DNA of 64,000 nt from Rarobacter faecitabidus. GTDB lineage: Bacteria; Actinomycetota; Actinomycetes; Actinomycetales; Cellulomonadaceae. The notes under the pieces are model-generated. The model saw only the letters and a program-made list of their open reading frames with translations. It was not told the DNA's origin and ran no database searches. This document shows positions 1 through 10,781 of the stretch, piece after piece. Positions within the stretch are counted from its first letter, which is position 1. Each line of letters begins with the position of its first letter. The stretch is from positions 203,815-267,814 of the forward strand of contig NZ_VFOS01000002.1 in NCBI RefSeq assembly GCF_006716265.1, read 5' to 3'. Made by a program: the position numbers and the translations under genes.

Positions 1-429
1 CGCACCAGCGTGCGCAACGGCACCCGTCCGGGCCGCAGCCTCCTCCGCTGCCGCGTTGAGTGCAGCAACGACCTTGGGCAGGACGGTGTCGACGATCACG
101 TCGTGCGCGCTATCGATCACCGGCACGGCCTTCTCCGCGGCCTTCTCCACGATCGGGGCCGACACCTTGATGGACTCGTCCCTAGCCTTGGCCAGGCGCG
201 GGCTCAGCCAGTCAATGGCCGTAACGACGCGGGGCTCGGCCCAGTCTTTTGCCTGCGCGGCAGCGTCCTTCGCCTGGCGAGCGACCTTGCCGGACTGCAC
301 GCCAGCGTTGGCACCGGCGTCCGCGAGGGCAGCGCTAAGTTCGGCTGCTGCCCGCTTCACCTTGTCGACCTCGATCTTGTCGAGAGTGCTGGTGAGCTTC
401 TCCGCTGACTTGTGTACCTTCTTGCCCAT
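1..429 (-). CDS. Ala/Lys-rich hypothetical protein, C-terminus off the left edge
   Basis: An open frame runs leftward from an ATG at 429 to the window edge, about 143 codons without a stop. AGGAG lies six bases before the ATG, so the start is well supported. The protein opens MGKKVHKSAEKLTSTLDKIE and is dominated by Ala, Lys, Val, Glu and Asp in amphipathic stretches. One less biased stretch, around residue 70, reads WLSPRLAKARDE. I see no signal peptide or membrane helix in the visible part. The composition resembles long helical surface or nucleoid-associated proteins, but I recognise no family and assign no function. It is divergent from the cyclophilin gene, with about 143 bases between them. 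Confidence 0.75.
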   Translation of the reverse strand, partial: MGKKVHKSAEKLTSTLDKIEVDKVKRAAAELSAALADAGANAGVQSGKVARQAKDAAAQAKDWAEPRVVTAIDWLSPRLAKARDESIKVSAPIVEKAAEKAVPVIDSAHDVIVDTVLPKVVAALNAAAEEAAARTGAVAHAGA

Positions 430-572
430 GATGTGCTCCTAGCCGTCACGAAAACAGTTGGCCGTCCGTCGTTGATGTCTTCCGCCGCCCCAACGGGCCG
501 CTATGTCGATGTTAGTCCTGGTTGCGGCAAATCTCTCGCACATAAGTTTTGGGCGATCTGGCATGAAACAAT

Positions 573-1118
573 GTGGCCATGTACGCGATTTTGCACACCT
601 CCGAAGGTGACATCCGAGTAGAACTGTTCGAGAACCACGCACCGCGCACCGTCGCGAACTTCGTGGGACTTGCCGAGGGCTCCATCGAGTGGGCGGACCC
701 CAAGACGCGCGAGAAGCGCACCGACCCCCTGTACAAGGACGTGATCTTCCACCGCGTCATCCCCGGCTTCATGATCCAGGGCGGCGATCCGCTCGGCACC
801 GGCACCGGTGGCCCGGGCTACAAGTTCGATGATGAGATCCACCCGGAGCTGCAATTCTCCGAGCCCTATCTGCTTGCCATGGCGAACGCCGGAAAGCAGC
901 TCAACCCGATCACGGGACGCCCGAGCGGCACGAACGGCTCGCAGTTCTTCATCACCGTCGAGCCGACCACGTGGCTCAACGGCAAGCACACGATCTTCGG
1001 CAAGGTCGTCGACGACGAATCTCGCGCCGTCATCGACGCGATCGCCGCGACTCCGACGCGCGCGGGTGATCGTCCGGTGGAGGACATCGTGCTGAAGTCG
1101 GTCACGATCGAGAAATGA
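573..1118 (+). CDS. Peptidyl-prolyl cis-trans isomerase, cyclophilin type
   Basis: Cytoplasmic cyclophilin of 181 aa (179 if the ATG at 579 is used) that isomerises Xaa-Pro bonds. The catalytic core is clear: FHRVIPGFMIQGGDP carries the catalytic Arg and the Phe/Met/Gln wall, NGSQFFI supplies the second substrate strand and WLNGKHTIFGKV closes the pocket. There is no signal peptide or lipobox, so it is the single-domain cytosolic form often found near oriC in actinobacteria. The start is uncertain: GTG at 573 and ATG at 579 are in frame and neither has a clear Shine-Dalgarno site. The stop overlaps the rhomboid start by 4 nt (ATGA), implying coupled translation. Confidence 0.95.
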   Translation: MAMYAILHTSEGDIRVELFENHAPRTVANFVGLAEGSIEWADPKTREKRTDPLYKDVIFHRVIPGFMIQGGDPLGTGTGGPGYKFDDEIHPELQFSEPYLLAMANAGKQLNPITGRPSGTNGSQFFITVEPTTWLNGKHTIFGKVVDDESRAVIDAIAATPTRAGDRPVEDIVLKSVTIEK

Positions 1119-1993
1119 CCTACCCCAGCGCTGCCCAGCCCGGCGGGCCGAACATGTGCTACCGGCATCCCGATAGCCCCGCCTTCGTCCGCTGTCAGCG
1201 ATGCGACCGTCCGATCTGCTCGCAGTGCGTTCGCAACGCGCCTGTCGGCGTGCAGTGCGTCGAATGCGCCGGTGGCGGGTCGGGCAAGGCAGGGCTGGGC
1301 GGGGCCAGGTTCGGCCAGCGGGGGAGGACGAGCCGCGCCTCGCGCTTCTCTCCCACCACGCCGGTGATCACGTATGGGATCATCGCGCTGTGCGTCGTTA
1401 GCTACCTGCTGCAGAAGGTGACGGGCGGCGCCTGGACGCAGGACCTGATCTTCGCTCCGTTCATCGGCGTCGAGGAGCCGTGGCGGTTCCTCACGGCGGC
1501 GTTCCTGCACGCCGGCCTGCTGCACATCGCGTTCAACATGATCGCGCTCTGGTCGGTGGGTGGGTTCCTCGAGATTACGCTCGGACGCGTTCGATACGTC
1601 TCGCTGTACCTGCTCTCCGCACTCGGCGGCTCGGTGGGTGTCCTGCTCCTCGCTTCGCCTGCGTCGTGGGATTGGTACACGGGGGTGCTGGGTGCTTCCG
1701 GCGCAGTGTTCGGCCTCTTCGCGGCGATCGTGTTCGAGTTGCGGCGGCTGGGGCAGAACGCGCAACAGATGCTCGTGGTGATCGGGCTGAACCTCGTATT
1801 CGGGTTCGTCTGGTCCGGCATCGCGTGGCAGGCCCACCTGGGCGGGCTGGTCATCGGTGCCGCACTGGGGTTCGTGTACTCGCGACTGCGGCGCCCCGAT
1901 CAGCGCCAGCTCAGTTACTTCGCGACGGGTGCCGTCGGCGCGGCGTTGGTGATCGCGGCGGTGGCCAAGTACGCGGTGGCCGGGGCCATGTAG
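1115..1993 (+). CDS. Rhomboid family intramembrane serine protease with N-terminal zinc-finger
   Basis: Membrane serine protease of 292 aa. Residues ~14-52 hold paired Cys and His residues (MCYRHP, CQRCDRPICSQC, CVEC) resembling a B-box or treble-clef zinc finger, a known addition to actinobacterial rhomboids. About six transmembrane segments follow from residue ~85. The catalytic Ser lies in GASGAVFG (~residue 194) and the partner His in AHLGGLVIGAALG (~240); HIAFNMIALW near residue 140 matches the conserved His/Asn region that forms the oxyanion hole. The ATG overlaps the cyclophilin stop. A perfect hairpin at 2157-2196 lies downstream, between this gene and convergent crgA. The substrate cannot be read from the sequence. 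Confidence 0.93.
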   Translation: MTYPSAAQPGGPNMCYRHPDSPAFVRCQRCDRPICSQCVRNAPVGVQCVECAGGGSGKAGLGGARFGQRGRTSRASRFSPTTPVITYGIIALCVVSYLLQKVTGGAWTQDLIFAPFIGVEEPWRFLTAAFLHAGLLHIAFNMIALWSVGGFLEITLGRVRYVSLYLLSALGGSVGVLLLASPASWDWYTGVLGASGAVFGLFAAIVFELRRLGQNAQQMLVVIGLNLVFGFVWSGIAWQAHLGGLVIGAALGFVYSRLRRPDQRQLSYFATGAVGAALVIAAVAKYAVAGAM

Positions 1994-2059
1994 GTTCCGG
2001 GACGCCTCGATGGCGATGGCCCACCATCGCGGATCGGCACCCGAATTACACGCGTGTAG

Positions 2060-2090
2060 TTATCCACACCCCAATCCACTGATGTGGATA
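2060..2090. repeat. Inverted pair of DnaA-box-like nonamers downstream of the rhomboid gene
   Basis: TTATCCACA at 2060-2068 and TGTGGATAG at 2082/2083-2091 face each other across 14 bases, giving the 8-bp inverted repeat TATCCACA / TGTGGATA. A 12-bp palindrome, TACACGCGTGTA, sits just upstream at 2047-2058. The nonamer equals the E. coli DnaA consensus. Its role is unknown: it could titrate DnaA or simply be a weak hairpin after the rhomboid gene. Confidence 0.45.
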
Positions 2091-2156
2091 GCCGTCCCGC
2101 TCGCTTCACCGGCCGCTCGTGCCGAATTCCCGAGTTACCGGGGGCCTACACAGAAA

Positions 2157-2196
2157 GGGCGGGGGACGGGCGATAGATCTCGCCCGTCCCCCGCCC
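2157..2196. terminator. Bidirectional intrinsic terminator between rhomboid gene and crgA
   Basis: A perfect 17-bp stem (arms 2157-2173 and 2180-2196) encloses the 6-base loop TAGATC. The stem is nearly all G/C. Read on the minus strand it is followed by TTTCTGTGT, a usable U-tract for crgA transcripts; on the plus strand the tract is weak. Its position between two convergent genes fits a shared terminator. Confidence 0.85.
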
Positions 2197-2223
2197 AACA
2201 AGTACTTGCGGCGCCTTAGAGAC

Positions 2224-2640
2224 TCACTGATAGCGCGTGGAGAGGATTCCGCCACCCAGGATCAGGGCGAAACCAACCGCCAGGTTCCACTGCCCGATGC
2301 CGGGAATCGGCAGGTTGAACGTCAGCAGGCCCGAGGTCACGTAGAAGACCACGATCCACACGAGGCCAAGGATGAGCAGGGTCAGCATCGTCGGAACGAG
2401 CCACACCGGGTTCGCCGAACTCGGCCGCACGCTCTTGGCCTTGACCTTGCGGTTCTTCGCGGCGGCGGCACGCTGTCGAGCCTTGGTCAGTTCAGGCTTC
2501 TTGGCGGAATCAGCGCTCTTAGCGGCCGAATCAGCGGGCGATACGACGTCGCCGGATGCCGTGACGTCGTCGTCGGGCTCATTGATGTCGTCGGAGATTT
2601 TTGAGGTCGGCACTGATGCGGTCCTGTTCGTGGTGGTCAA
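2224..2640 (-). CDS. crgA: Cell division protein CrgA
   Basis: Actinobacterial septation factor, 138 aa as drawn. The C-terminal ~65 residues are the CrgA domain: basic linker AAAKNRKVKAKSVRPSSANP, first helix WLVPTMLTLLILGLVWIVVF, short outer loop containing LPIPGIGQWNLAVG, then a second helix ending GGGILSTRYQ. The N-terminal ~70 residues are acidic, Ser/Ala-rich and probably disordered. CrgA recruits or restrains FtsZ, FtsI and related divisome proteins at the membrane. The outermost start is a TTG at 2640 with no evident Shine-Dalgarno; a GTG nine codons in is an alternative, so the N-terminus is uncertain. Adjacency to DUF881, PabA and pknAB is typical of actinobacteria. Confidence 0.93.
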   Translation of the reverse strand: MTTTNRTASVPTSKISDDINEPDDDVTASGDVVSPADSAAKSADSAKKPELTKARQRAAAAKNRKVKAKSVRPSSANPVWLVPTMLTLLILGLVWIVVFYVTSGLLTFNLPIPGIGQWNLAVGFALILGGGILSTRYQ

Positions 2641-2736
2641 CGTATTCTGGACAAGGATAACGGTTTACCCGCTCCCTGGGGGATTCGGGCCACGCCTATC
2701 TGCCCCAAGTCTAGTTCGCCTCACCTGGAGCTGACC

Positions 2737-3600
2737 ATGACCCCAGTCGCACGACGCTCTGCGCGGGCCCGTCGGGCCGGTGTCATCGCTGCCGTCGTGC
2801 TGGCCCTGAGCGGCCTATTGTTCACGGTCAGTGCCCAATTGGCCCGCACGTCGGGCACCGCGAGGCATCCGGAGAACCTGCTGCAACTTGTACGTCAGCG
2901 CTCGGATCAGGTGGCATCCCTGACCGACAGCGTGGCGGCGCTCCAGAACAAGGTCGATGGCCTTTCGGCGCAGGCGGGCTCGGGTGGCGGAGACGGCGCA
3001 ACGAATGCCGCGGCCCGCGTGAGCGCGGGCGGCACCCGTGTGACGGGGCCAGGGGTCACGGTCACGCTCACCGATGCCGGCACCGACATCATCCCCCCCG
3101 GAGCGGTGGCCGACGATCTCGTCGTGCACCAGCAGGATCTGCAGGCCGTAATGAACGCGCTGTGGCGGGGCGGGGCCGAGGCGATGACGCTCCAGGGGGT
3201 GCGCGTGACGGCGCGTTCCGCTGTCCGCTGCGTCGGAAACGTGCTCTACCTCCAGGGCCAGATCTACTCACCGCCCTACGAGATCGCCGCCGTCGGTAGC
3301 GCAGACTCGCTCACAGCGGCGCTCGCCGACGATCCCGCTATCGAGATCTATCAGCAGTACGTCGCTGCGTACGGGCTGGGCTGGAACGTGGCGGCTTCCG
3401 ACGCTTTGGACCTGCCCGCCGCGTCCGTCTCGGCGAAGCCGCAGTTCGCCATACCGCTTGGGGACGAGTCCTCCGTCGATGCATTCGCCGGTTCCTCCCC
3501 GAAGCTGAAGACCGAATCTCCGGACGGCGCGGACAACCCCAGCGATCAGGACGAGTCCCCGAAATCGCCCGGCCGGACCGCCTCCCCCGGAATGTCGTGA
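2737..3600 (+). CDS. DUF881 family membrane-anchored protein
   Basis: 287-aa protein with a basic N-terminus (RRSARARRAG), one transmembrane helix at residues ~14-33, and a coiled-coil-like stretch at ~47-78 (LVRQRSDQVASLTDSVAALQ) leading into the extracytoplasmic DUF881 domain. Typical elements of that domain are VTGPGVTVTLTDAG, VVHQQDLQAVMNALWRGGAE and MTLQGVRV. The last ~45 residues are Ser/Pro/Asp-rich. The start follows GGAGC at a good distance. DUF881 proteins sit beside crgA and pknB in many actinobacteria and are thought to act in envelope or division biology, but their biochemistry is not established. The stop overlaps the next gene (GTGA). Confidence 0.9.
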   Translation: MTPVARRSARARRAGVIAAVVLALSGLLFTVSAQLARTSGTARHPENLLQLVRQRSDQVASLTDSVAALQNKVDGLSAQAGSGGGDGATNAAARVSAGGTRVTGPGVTVTLTDAGTDIIPPGAVADDLVVHQQDLQAVMNALWRGGAEAMTLQGVRVTARSAVRCVGNVLYLQGQIYSPPYEIAAVGSADSLTAALADDPAIEIYQQYVAAYGLGWNVAASDALDLPAASVSAKPQFAIPLGDESSVDAFAGSSPKLKTESPDGADNPSDQDESPKSPGRTASPGMS

Positions 3601-4220
3601 TCAACGCATTGGCAGGTGGGCCCAAGCGCGACGGAGTGCTCGTCCTCGATAACCACGACTCGTTCGTGCACACCATCGTGGGGTACCTGCGCGCGCTCGG
3701 AGCGCGCGTTACGGTGCTGCTCAACGACGACGACGCCGTGCCGGACGCACTGCCGCGTCACGCCGGGGTTCTAGTCTCGCCGGGACCCGGAAGCCCGCGA
3801 ACGGCCGGGCAATCGCTCGCCGTGATCGACTGGTGTGCTAGGACCGCAACGCCGATGCTCGGGGTGTGTCTGGGGCATCAGGCGCTCGCGGAGTACTTCG
3901 GCGGGCGCGTGACCCTCGCGTCGCGCGTGATGCACGGCCGAACTAGCCTCGTGGAGCACAACGGCAGCGGAGTCTTCGCGGGCCTGCCGCGGCCCCTGAC
4001 CGTGACGAGGTACCACTCGCTCGCCGTCGAACCAGACAGCGTGCCGGACGTGCTCGAGGTGACCGCCCTGACCGTGCCGACGCCGCAAGATCCGGCGCGC
4101 GTCATCATGGGCCTGCAGCATCGCGAACTGCCGATGACGGGCGTCCAATTTCATCCCGAGGCCGTGCTGACCGAGGCCGGCTACCCGCTGCTGCGGAACT
4201 GGCTGGCGGAGGTCGGGTAG
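3597..4220 (+). CDS. Class I glutamine amidotransferase, PabA/TrpG type
   Basis: 207-aa glutaminase subunit that frees ammonia from glutamine for an aminodeoxychorismate or anthranilate synthase. It opens with VLDNHDSFVHTIVGYL. The nucleophile Cys is in GVCLGHQALAEYFGG (~residue 90), the oxyanion segment is VSPGPGSP, and the His-Glu pair is in GVQFHPEAVLTE near residue 180. The GTG start overlaps the DUF881 stop by four bases. A lone PabA-like gene between crgA/DUF881 and pknB is a conserved actinobacterial arrangement. No synthase large subunit (PabB/TrpE) lies in the window, so the partner must be encoded elsewhere and pabA versus trpG cannot be decided here. Confidence 0.92.
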   Translation: MINALAGGPKRDGVLVLDNHDSFVHTIVGYLRALGARVTVLLNDDDAVPDALPRHAGVLVSPGPGSPRTAGQSLAVIDWCARTATPMLGVCLGHQALAEYFGGRVTLASRVMHGRTSLVEHNGSGVFAGLPRPLTVTRYHSLAVEPDSVPDVLEVTALTVPTPQDPARVIMGLQHRELPMTGVQFHPEAVLTEAGYPLLRNWLAEVG

Positions 4221-4235
4221 CGAATGCCGCGCGCC

Positions 4236-4317
4236 GCCGTATCGTTTGCGGCGGTTGCATCCGTTCGCGGCAGATTACAGGGCGGCAAACGCAGCCGAAG
4301 CCCGCAAACGATGTGGC
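4236..4317. repeat. Long imperfect inverted repeat between convergent pabA-like gene and pknB
   Basis: ATCGTTTGCGG at 4241-4251 is exactly complementary to CCGCAAACGAT at 4302-4312. Beyond a 2-bp mismatch the pairing continues (CCGCC upstream, GGCGG downstream). The 50-base interior is itself GC-rich. The element lies in the gap between two convergent genes and may be a shared terminator or RNA hairpin; the large loop makes a standard Rho-independent terminator less certain. Confidence 0.5.
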
Positions 4318-4331
4318 GGACTACTCGCGGG

Positions 4332-6370
<2,039 letters not shown>

Positions 6371-6371
<1 letters not shown>

Positions 6372-7957
6372 TAGATGTCCTTCACGGTCGTCGGAATGGC
6401 TAAGGCGCGGGCGCCGTCAGCCACCGGCAAGGTCGGCCGCGGAGCAACCGTCACCCTATATTGTTGCCTAACTGTAGTACCCTCGTCAGTTCTGACGGCG
6501 GAAATGCCCATTTTCATGCCCTGTCCCGCGGCGGTATTGCGACCCGAGTTCACCACTCCGATGATGGAGCCGATCAGCGCGGCGAGGATGAGCATGCCCA
6601 GCACGATGGCCTGCCAGGAGATGCGGCCCCAGCGCTGGCCCGTGGTCGTCGAGGTGTGTTTAGCGGCGGCCGCGCGTTCCGGACCCTCCGGTCGCTGGCC
6701 GGCGCGGGCGCGCGAGGAGCCCTGTCTCGGCGTCCTCGTTGTCAGGTCCGGGTCGGAGCCGCGCGGCGCGCCGCGCCGCAGCGGGGGCGGGGACGAGGCC
6801 TCCCTGGAACTGCCGCTGGCCTGTGAACGTGCGCGCGGTGTCGCGGCACCGCCGGCCGAGGCATCGTGACGCGCGCCCTGCCCAAGGGCCGGAGATTGCA
6901 CCGGCGCGTTGCCTGCCGAGCCACGCTGCTCGGCGGGTTCGGCGCGCCGCGCTGCGGCTCCTGCCTGCGCGCGTCCGACGGGCGTTCCCTGAACGGGCGT
7001 CCGACGAGGCTGGCTGTTGGATGCATTCGACCTGCGGCGCGGCTCGGCCCGGGGATCGAGAGGGGCTGCGGACGGCACCCTCGGCTGCGGTCCCGACGTG
7101 CTACCGATGGCGCCGAGCCACGGACTCGATTGGTACTTGGCGGACAACTCGTCCAGCATGATCGCCAACTGCGCACCGGAGCGAGGGCGAACGCTCGGGT
7201 CCTTGGCGAGCATGCGTCCGATCAGCGATGCCACGTCGGGCGGAACCGATGCGGGCAGCGCGGGAACCGGCTCGTTAACGTGCGCGACAGCGATGTCCAC
7301 GGCGGTCTTGCCCGTGAAGGGGCGATGTCCGACGAGGGCCTCGAAGCCGATCACTCCGAGCGCGTAGATGTCGGAGGACGGCGTGGCCGGCCGGCCGACG
7401 GCCTGCTCGGGAGACAGGTACTGGGCAGTGCCCATGACCATTCCCGTCGCCGTCATAGGCGCCTGATCGGCCGCGAGCGAGACCCCGAAGTCGGTGATCT
7501 TGACGATTCCCTGACGGTCGAGCAGGATGTTGCCCGGCTTGACGTCGCGGTGCACCACGCCTGAGATGTGTGCCGAATGCAACGCTCGCGCCGTCTGCGA
7601 AAGGATGTCCAGAGCGCGGTCGAGCGGCAGGACGGGCGAACGTTCCAGAAGATCGCTCATCGGCTCGCCGAGGACGAGTTCCAGGACGAGGTACCCGATG
7701 CCATCGCGCTCCCCGTAGTCGAACAGTTGCGCGATGCCGGAATGCGAGAGCGAGGCGGCATTGCGCGCCTCGGTGCGCAGGCGGCGGAGGAAGTCGGCGT
7801 TACCCGCGAACTCGGGTTTGAGGACCTTGATCGCGACCTCACGCGATAGCGATGTGTCCTGCGCGACCCACACCTGGCCCATGCCACCGACGGCGAGCTG
7901 GCGGACCAGCCGGTAGCGCTCGCCGAGGATGAGCCCGGGGACGGGGACGATGGCCAT
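6371..7957 (-). CDS. pknA: Serine/threonine protein kinase PknA
   Basis: 528-aa kinase with an N-terminal catalytic domain (~residues 12-275): LAVGGMGQVWVAQD, VAIKVLKPEF, HRDVKPGNILL and DFGVSLA are all intact. A long Pro/Arg/Ser/Ala-rich linker (~290-440) is probably disordered and a target for phosphorylation. One transmembrane helix lies near residues 448-470 (IVLGMLILAALIGSIIGVVN), followed by a short outer tail without PASTA repeats. The ATG overlaps the pbpA stop (TAATG). PknA and PknB act together on cell-division and cell-wall substrates. The linker is longer and more basic than in many homologues. Confidence 0.95.
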
Positions 7958-9405
7958 TACTTGAGCCCCGCTTTCAAAATGGCGGCGGCGATTGGCGCGG
8001 CCACGGTGCCACCGGTCGCTTCGGATCCCGCGCTGCCGCCGTTCTCGACGACGACTGCGACGGCGATTCTCGGGTTTTCGGCGGGTGCGAAACCAGTGAA
8101 CCAGGCATGCGGTGCCTTGCCCGTGCCCGACTCTGCCGTGCCCGTCTTGCCCGCAACCGTCACCCCGCTCAGTTGCGCGCGCGTGCCGGTGCCGGATTTC
8201 ACCACCTCGATCATCATGTCCGTGAGTTCCTGCGCTGTCTCGGCGGAGACCGCCTGGCCGAGTTCGTGGCGTTCGGCGCGCTCTACGACGGTGAGATCAG
8301 CGGTGCGGACCTGCTTGACGAGTTGCGGCTGGAGCAGCATCCCGCCGCCACCGATCGCGGCGGAGATCATGGCGACCTGCAGGGGAGTGACGCGGACCGA
8401 GCCCTGGCCGATGGCCGCGAGCGCGGTCTGCGGGGCGTCGAGGTCGTCGGGGAACCGGCTCTCCGTGACCGGCATCGGGATGGACAACGCCGTGTCGAAC
8501 CCGAACCGATCCGCCTGTGCACGCAGCGCCGCATCGCCGAGCTGATTGCCCAGCGACGCGAATGCGGTGTTGCACGAGATACGGAGCGCATCGAGGAGCG
8601 AGATACTGCCCGACGGGCTGCACGCCCCGCCCCCGAAGTTGCCGACCGTCGAGGAGGATTGCGGGAGCCGGTATGCGTCGGTGCCGTCGAGTTCGTCCAA
8701 TCCCTGCTGTCCGGTCTCCAGCGCGGTGGCGGCTGTGATCAGCTTGAAGACGGACCCAGGCGGATAGGTGTCGCCCGCGATCGCCCGGTTGATGAGCGGG
8801 TCTCCGTCCGCATCGAGCAGTTCCTGATAGCGGTTGGCCGCAGCCGCCCGGTCGTGGGTAGCGAGGTCATTCGGGTCGTAACTGGGGGACGTGACCATCG
8901 CCAGGATGTTCCCGGTCGCGATGTCGATCGCGACCGCCGCCCCGCGGTTCTCGCCGAGAGCCTTCGCCGCCGCCTCCTGGACACTGGCATCGAGGGTGGT
9001 CTCGACGGACGAGCCCTGCGGGGTCTTGCCCATCAGGACGGTTTGGAGACGGTTGAACCATAGGGAATCGGACGATCCGTTCAGCAGATTGTTGCTGTAC
9101 CGTTCGAGTCCCGCGCGCCCGACTACAACGGAGTAGAAACCGGTGACCGGCGCGTATAGCGCGCCGTCGCTGTAGAACCGCTGGTAACCGTAGTCATCGT
9201 CGACCTCTTGCGAATACGCGACGTTAGTGCCGTCGACGATGATCGGGCCGCGATGGCTGTTGAACTCCTGATAGAGCGTGCGCCGGTTGCGGGGATCCGC
9301 GTTCAGGGTCGGGGCCTGAACGACCTGGATGTAGGTCACGGCGAGCAGGAGGGCCATGAACAGGACGAGGCTAGCGACGGCCAGTTTGCGGATCGGGGCG
9401 TTCAC
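7957..9405 (-). CDS. pbpA: Penicillin-binding protein 2-type transpeptidase PbpA
   Basis: 482-aa class B PBP that cross-links peptidoglycan. An N-terminal membrane anchor (VASLVLFMALLLAVTYIQVV) is followed by the dimerisation region and the transpeptidase domain. The active-site Ser is in the SxxK-type motif YPPGSVFKLIT; the SxN motif is SCNTAF and the KTG motif is VAGKTGTAE. I set the start at the GTG at 9405, whose first bases overlap the ftsW/rodA stop (GTGA). Longer forms of the frame run into the upstream gene and are not credible. Partner of the SEDS polymerase encoded directly upstream. Confidence 0.95.
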   Translation of the reverse strand: MNAPIRKLAVASLVLFMALLLAVTYIQVVQAPTLNADPRNRRTLYQEFNSHRGPIIVDGTNVAYSQEVDDDYGYQRFYSDGALYAPVTGFYSVVVGRAGLERYSNNLLNGSSDSLWFNRLQTVLMGKTPQGSSVETTLDASVQEAAAKALGENRGAAVAIDIATGNILAMVTSPSYDPNDLATHDRAAAANRYQELLDADGDPLINRAIAGDTYPPGSVFKLITAATALETGQQGLDELDGTDAYRLPQSSSTVGNFGGGACSPSGSISLLDALRISCNTAFASLGNQLGDAALRAQADRFGFDTALSIPMPVTESRFPDDLDAPQTALAAIGQGSVRVTPLQVAMISAAIGGGGMLLQPQLVKQVRTADLTVVERAERHELGQAVSAETAQELTDMMIEVVKSGTGTRAQLSGVTVAGKTGTAESGTGKAPHAWFTGFAPAENPRIAVAVVVENGGSAGSEATGGTVAAPIAAAILKAGLK

Positions 9406-10781
9406 GCCGACACCCCCGCGTCGCTCTTGGCCGTGCCCCGCAGCGGTAGCGGGTGGGGACGGCGCGCATTGTCGGAGATGCGGATCAGTAGCGCGACGAT
9501 CAGCCAGTTGGCGAGCAGCGACGATCCGCCGTATGCCAGGAATGGCGCCGTCAGGCCGGTGATCGGAATGACTCGCGTGACGCCCCCGATCACCACGAAG
9601 CATTGCCAGGCGAGGGCGAACGCGAGGCCGCCGGCCAGGAGTTTGCCGAAACCGTCGCGCGTGCTGATCGCCGTGCGGAATCCGCGTTGGATCAGGATTG
9701 CGTACAGCGCGAGGATGGCGAACAGCCCGGTCAGGCCGAGGACCTCGCCGAGCCCCGCAATGATGAAATCGGAGAAGGCGTATGGCGTCAGGTGCGGGTA
9801 ACCGCGCCCCCAGCCGCTTCCGAGCAGGCCGCCGTTGGCCATGCCGAACAGCCCGTCGACTAGCTGGGCGGAGCCGCCCGCAGCGTTGTAGACGGAGTCA
9901 TCGAAGGCATGAAGCCAGCCGTCGAACCGCCGTTCGACATGGGAGAAGGACTTGTACGCCCCGTACGCACCGACGAGGAACAGCATGAACCCGATCAGGA
10001 TCCAGGAGAACCGCTCGGTAGCGATGTAGAGCATCCCCACGAAGATGCCGAGGAACAGTAGAGACGTCCCGAGGTCACGCTGGAAGACCAGCACCGCAAG
10101 GCTGATTCCCAGCGCGATAAGCAGGGGGCCGAAGTCGCGGATGCGCGGTAGTTGCAGGCCCCACACCTTTCGGCCCGCCAGCGCGAGCGTGTCGCGGTTG
10201 GTGACCAGGTAGCCGGCACAGAAGATCGCGAAGGCGATCTTGGCGAGTTCAGCAGGCTGGAATGACAGCGGACCCACATGAATCCAGATGCGGGCGCCGT
10301 TCAGTTCGGTACCCAGACCGGGGAGTAGCGGGAGGATCAGCAGGATCGCCGTGGCGAGCAGGGCCACGTACGTGTAGCGCCGCAACGTTCGGTGATCCCG
10401 CAACAGGAGCAGGACGACGCACGCGATCGCCATGGAAACAACGGTGAGCAGCGCCTGCTTGATCGCCATGCCATCGGTGCCGGGAACGTTGGTATTCGGC
10501 TCCAGTTGGTACAGCATCGCGAGTCCGATGCCGTTGAGCGCGACGGCGACGGGCAGGATCACCGGATCGGCATACGCGGCCTTTCGCCGCACCACCAGGT
10601 GGGTGATGAGCGTGATGGCCACCAGGATCGAGAAGTCGCGGTAGAAGGTCACCGGCAGATGGCCCGAGCGCGTCAGGCCGACAAGCGCATATGCCACGCC
10701 GCCCAGGCCGAGTGAGAGGACGAGCAACCCGAGTTCGCTGGACCGGCGTCGCAGCGTCGGCGTGGGCTCGACTGTCGCCAC
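9402..10781 (-). CDS. SEDS family peptidoglycan glycosyltransferase, FtsW/RodA
   Basis: 459-aa polytopic membrane protein with about ten to twelve transmembrane segments. SEDS proteins polymerise lipid II into glycan strands together with a class B PBP, which here is encoded next door. Typical segments are NGARIWIHVGPLSFQPAELA, FQRDLGTSLLFLGIFVGMLY and the C-terminal GLTAPFLAYGGSSLLANW. The GTG start overlaps the PP2C stop (TAGTG). In the pknAB cluster this gene is usually named rodA or ftsW in different genera; context favours the RodA-type elongation role, but the sequence alone does not separate them. Confidence 0.95.
   Translation of the reverse strand: MATVEPTPTLRRRSSELGLLVLSLGLGGVAYALVGLTRSGHLPVTFYRDFSILVAITLITHLVVRRKAAYADPVILPVAVALNGIGLAMLYQLEPNTNVPGTDGMAIKQALLTVVSMAIACVVLLLLRDHRTLRRYTYVALLATAILLILPLLPGLGTELNGARIWIHVGPLSFQPAELAKIAFAIFCAGYLVTNRDTLALAGRKVWGLQLPRIRDFGPLLIALGISLAVLVFQRDLGTSLLFLGIFVGMLYIATERFSWILIGFMLFLVGAYGAYKSFSHVERRFDGWLHAFDDSVYNAAGGSAQLVDGLFGMANGGLLGSGWGRGYPHLTPYAFSDFIIAGLGEVLGLTGLFAILALYAILIQRGFRTAISTRDGFGKLLAGGLAFALAWQCFVVIGGVTRVIPITGLTAPFLAYGGSSLLANWLIVALLIRISDNARRPHPLPLRGTAKSDAGVSA

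Noticed and set aside
9406..9603. Longer pbpA N-terminus
   Set aside because: It would overlap the SEDS gene by 200 bases; the GTG at 9405 has the usual 4-base coupling and leads straight into the membrane anchor.
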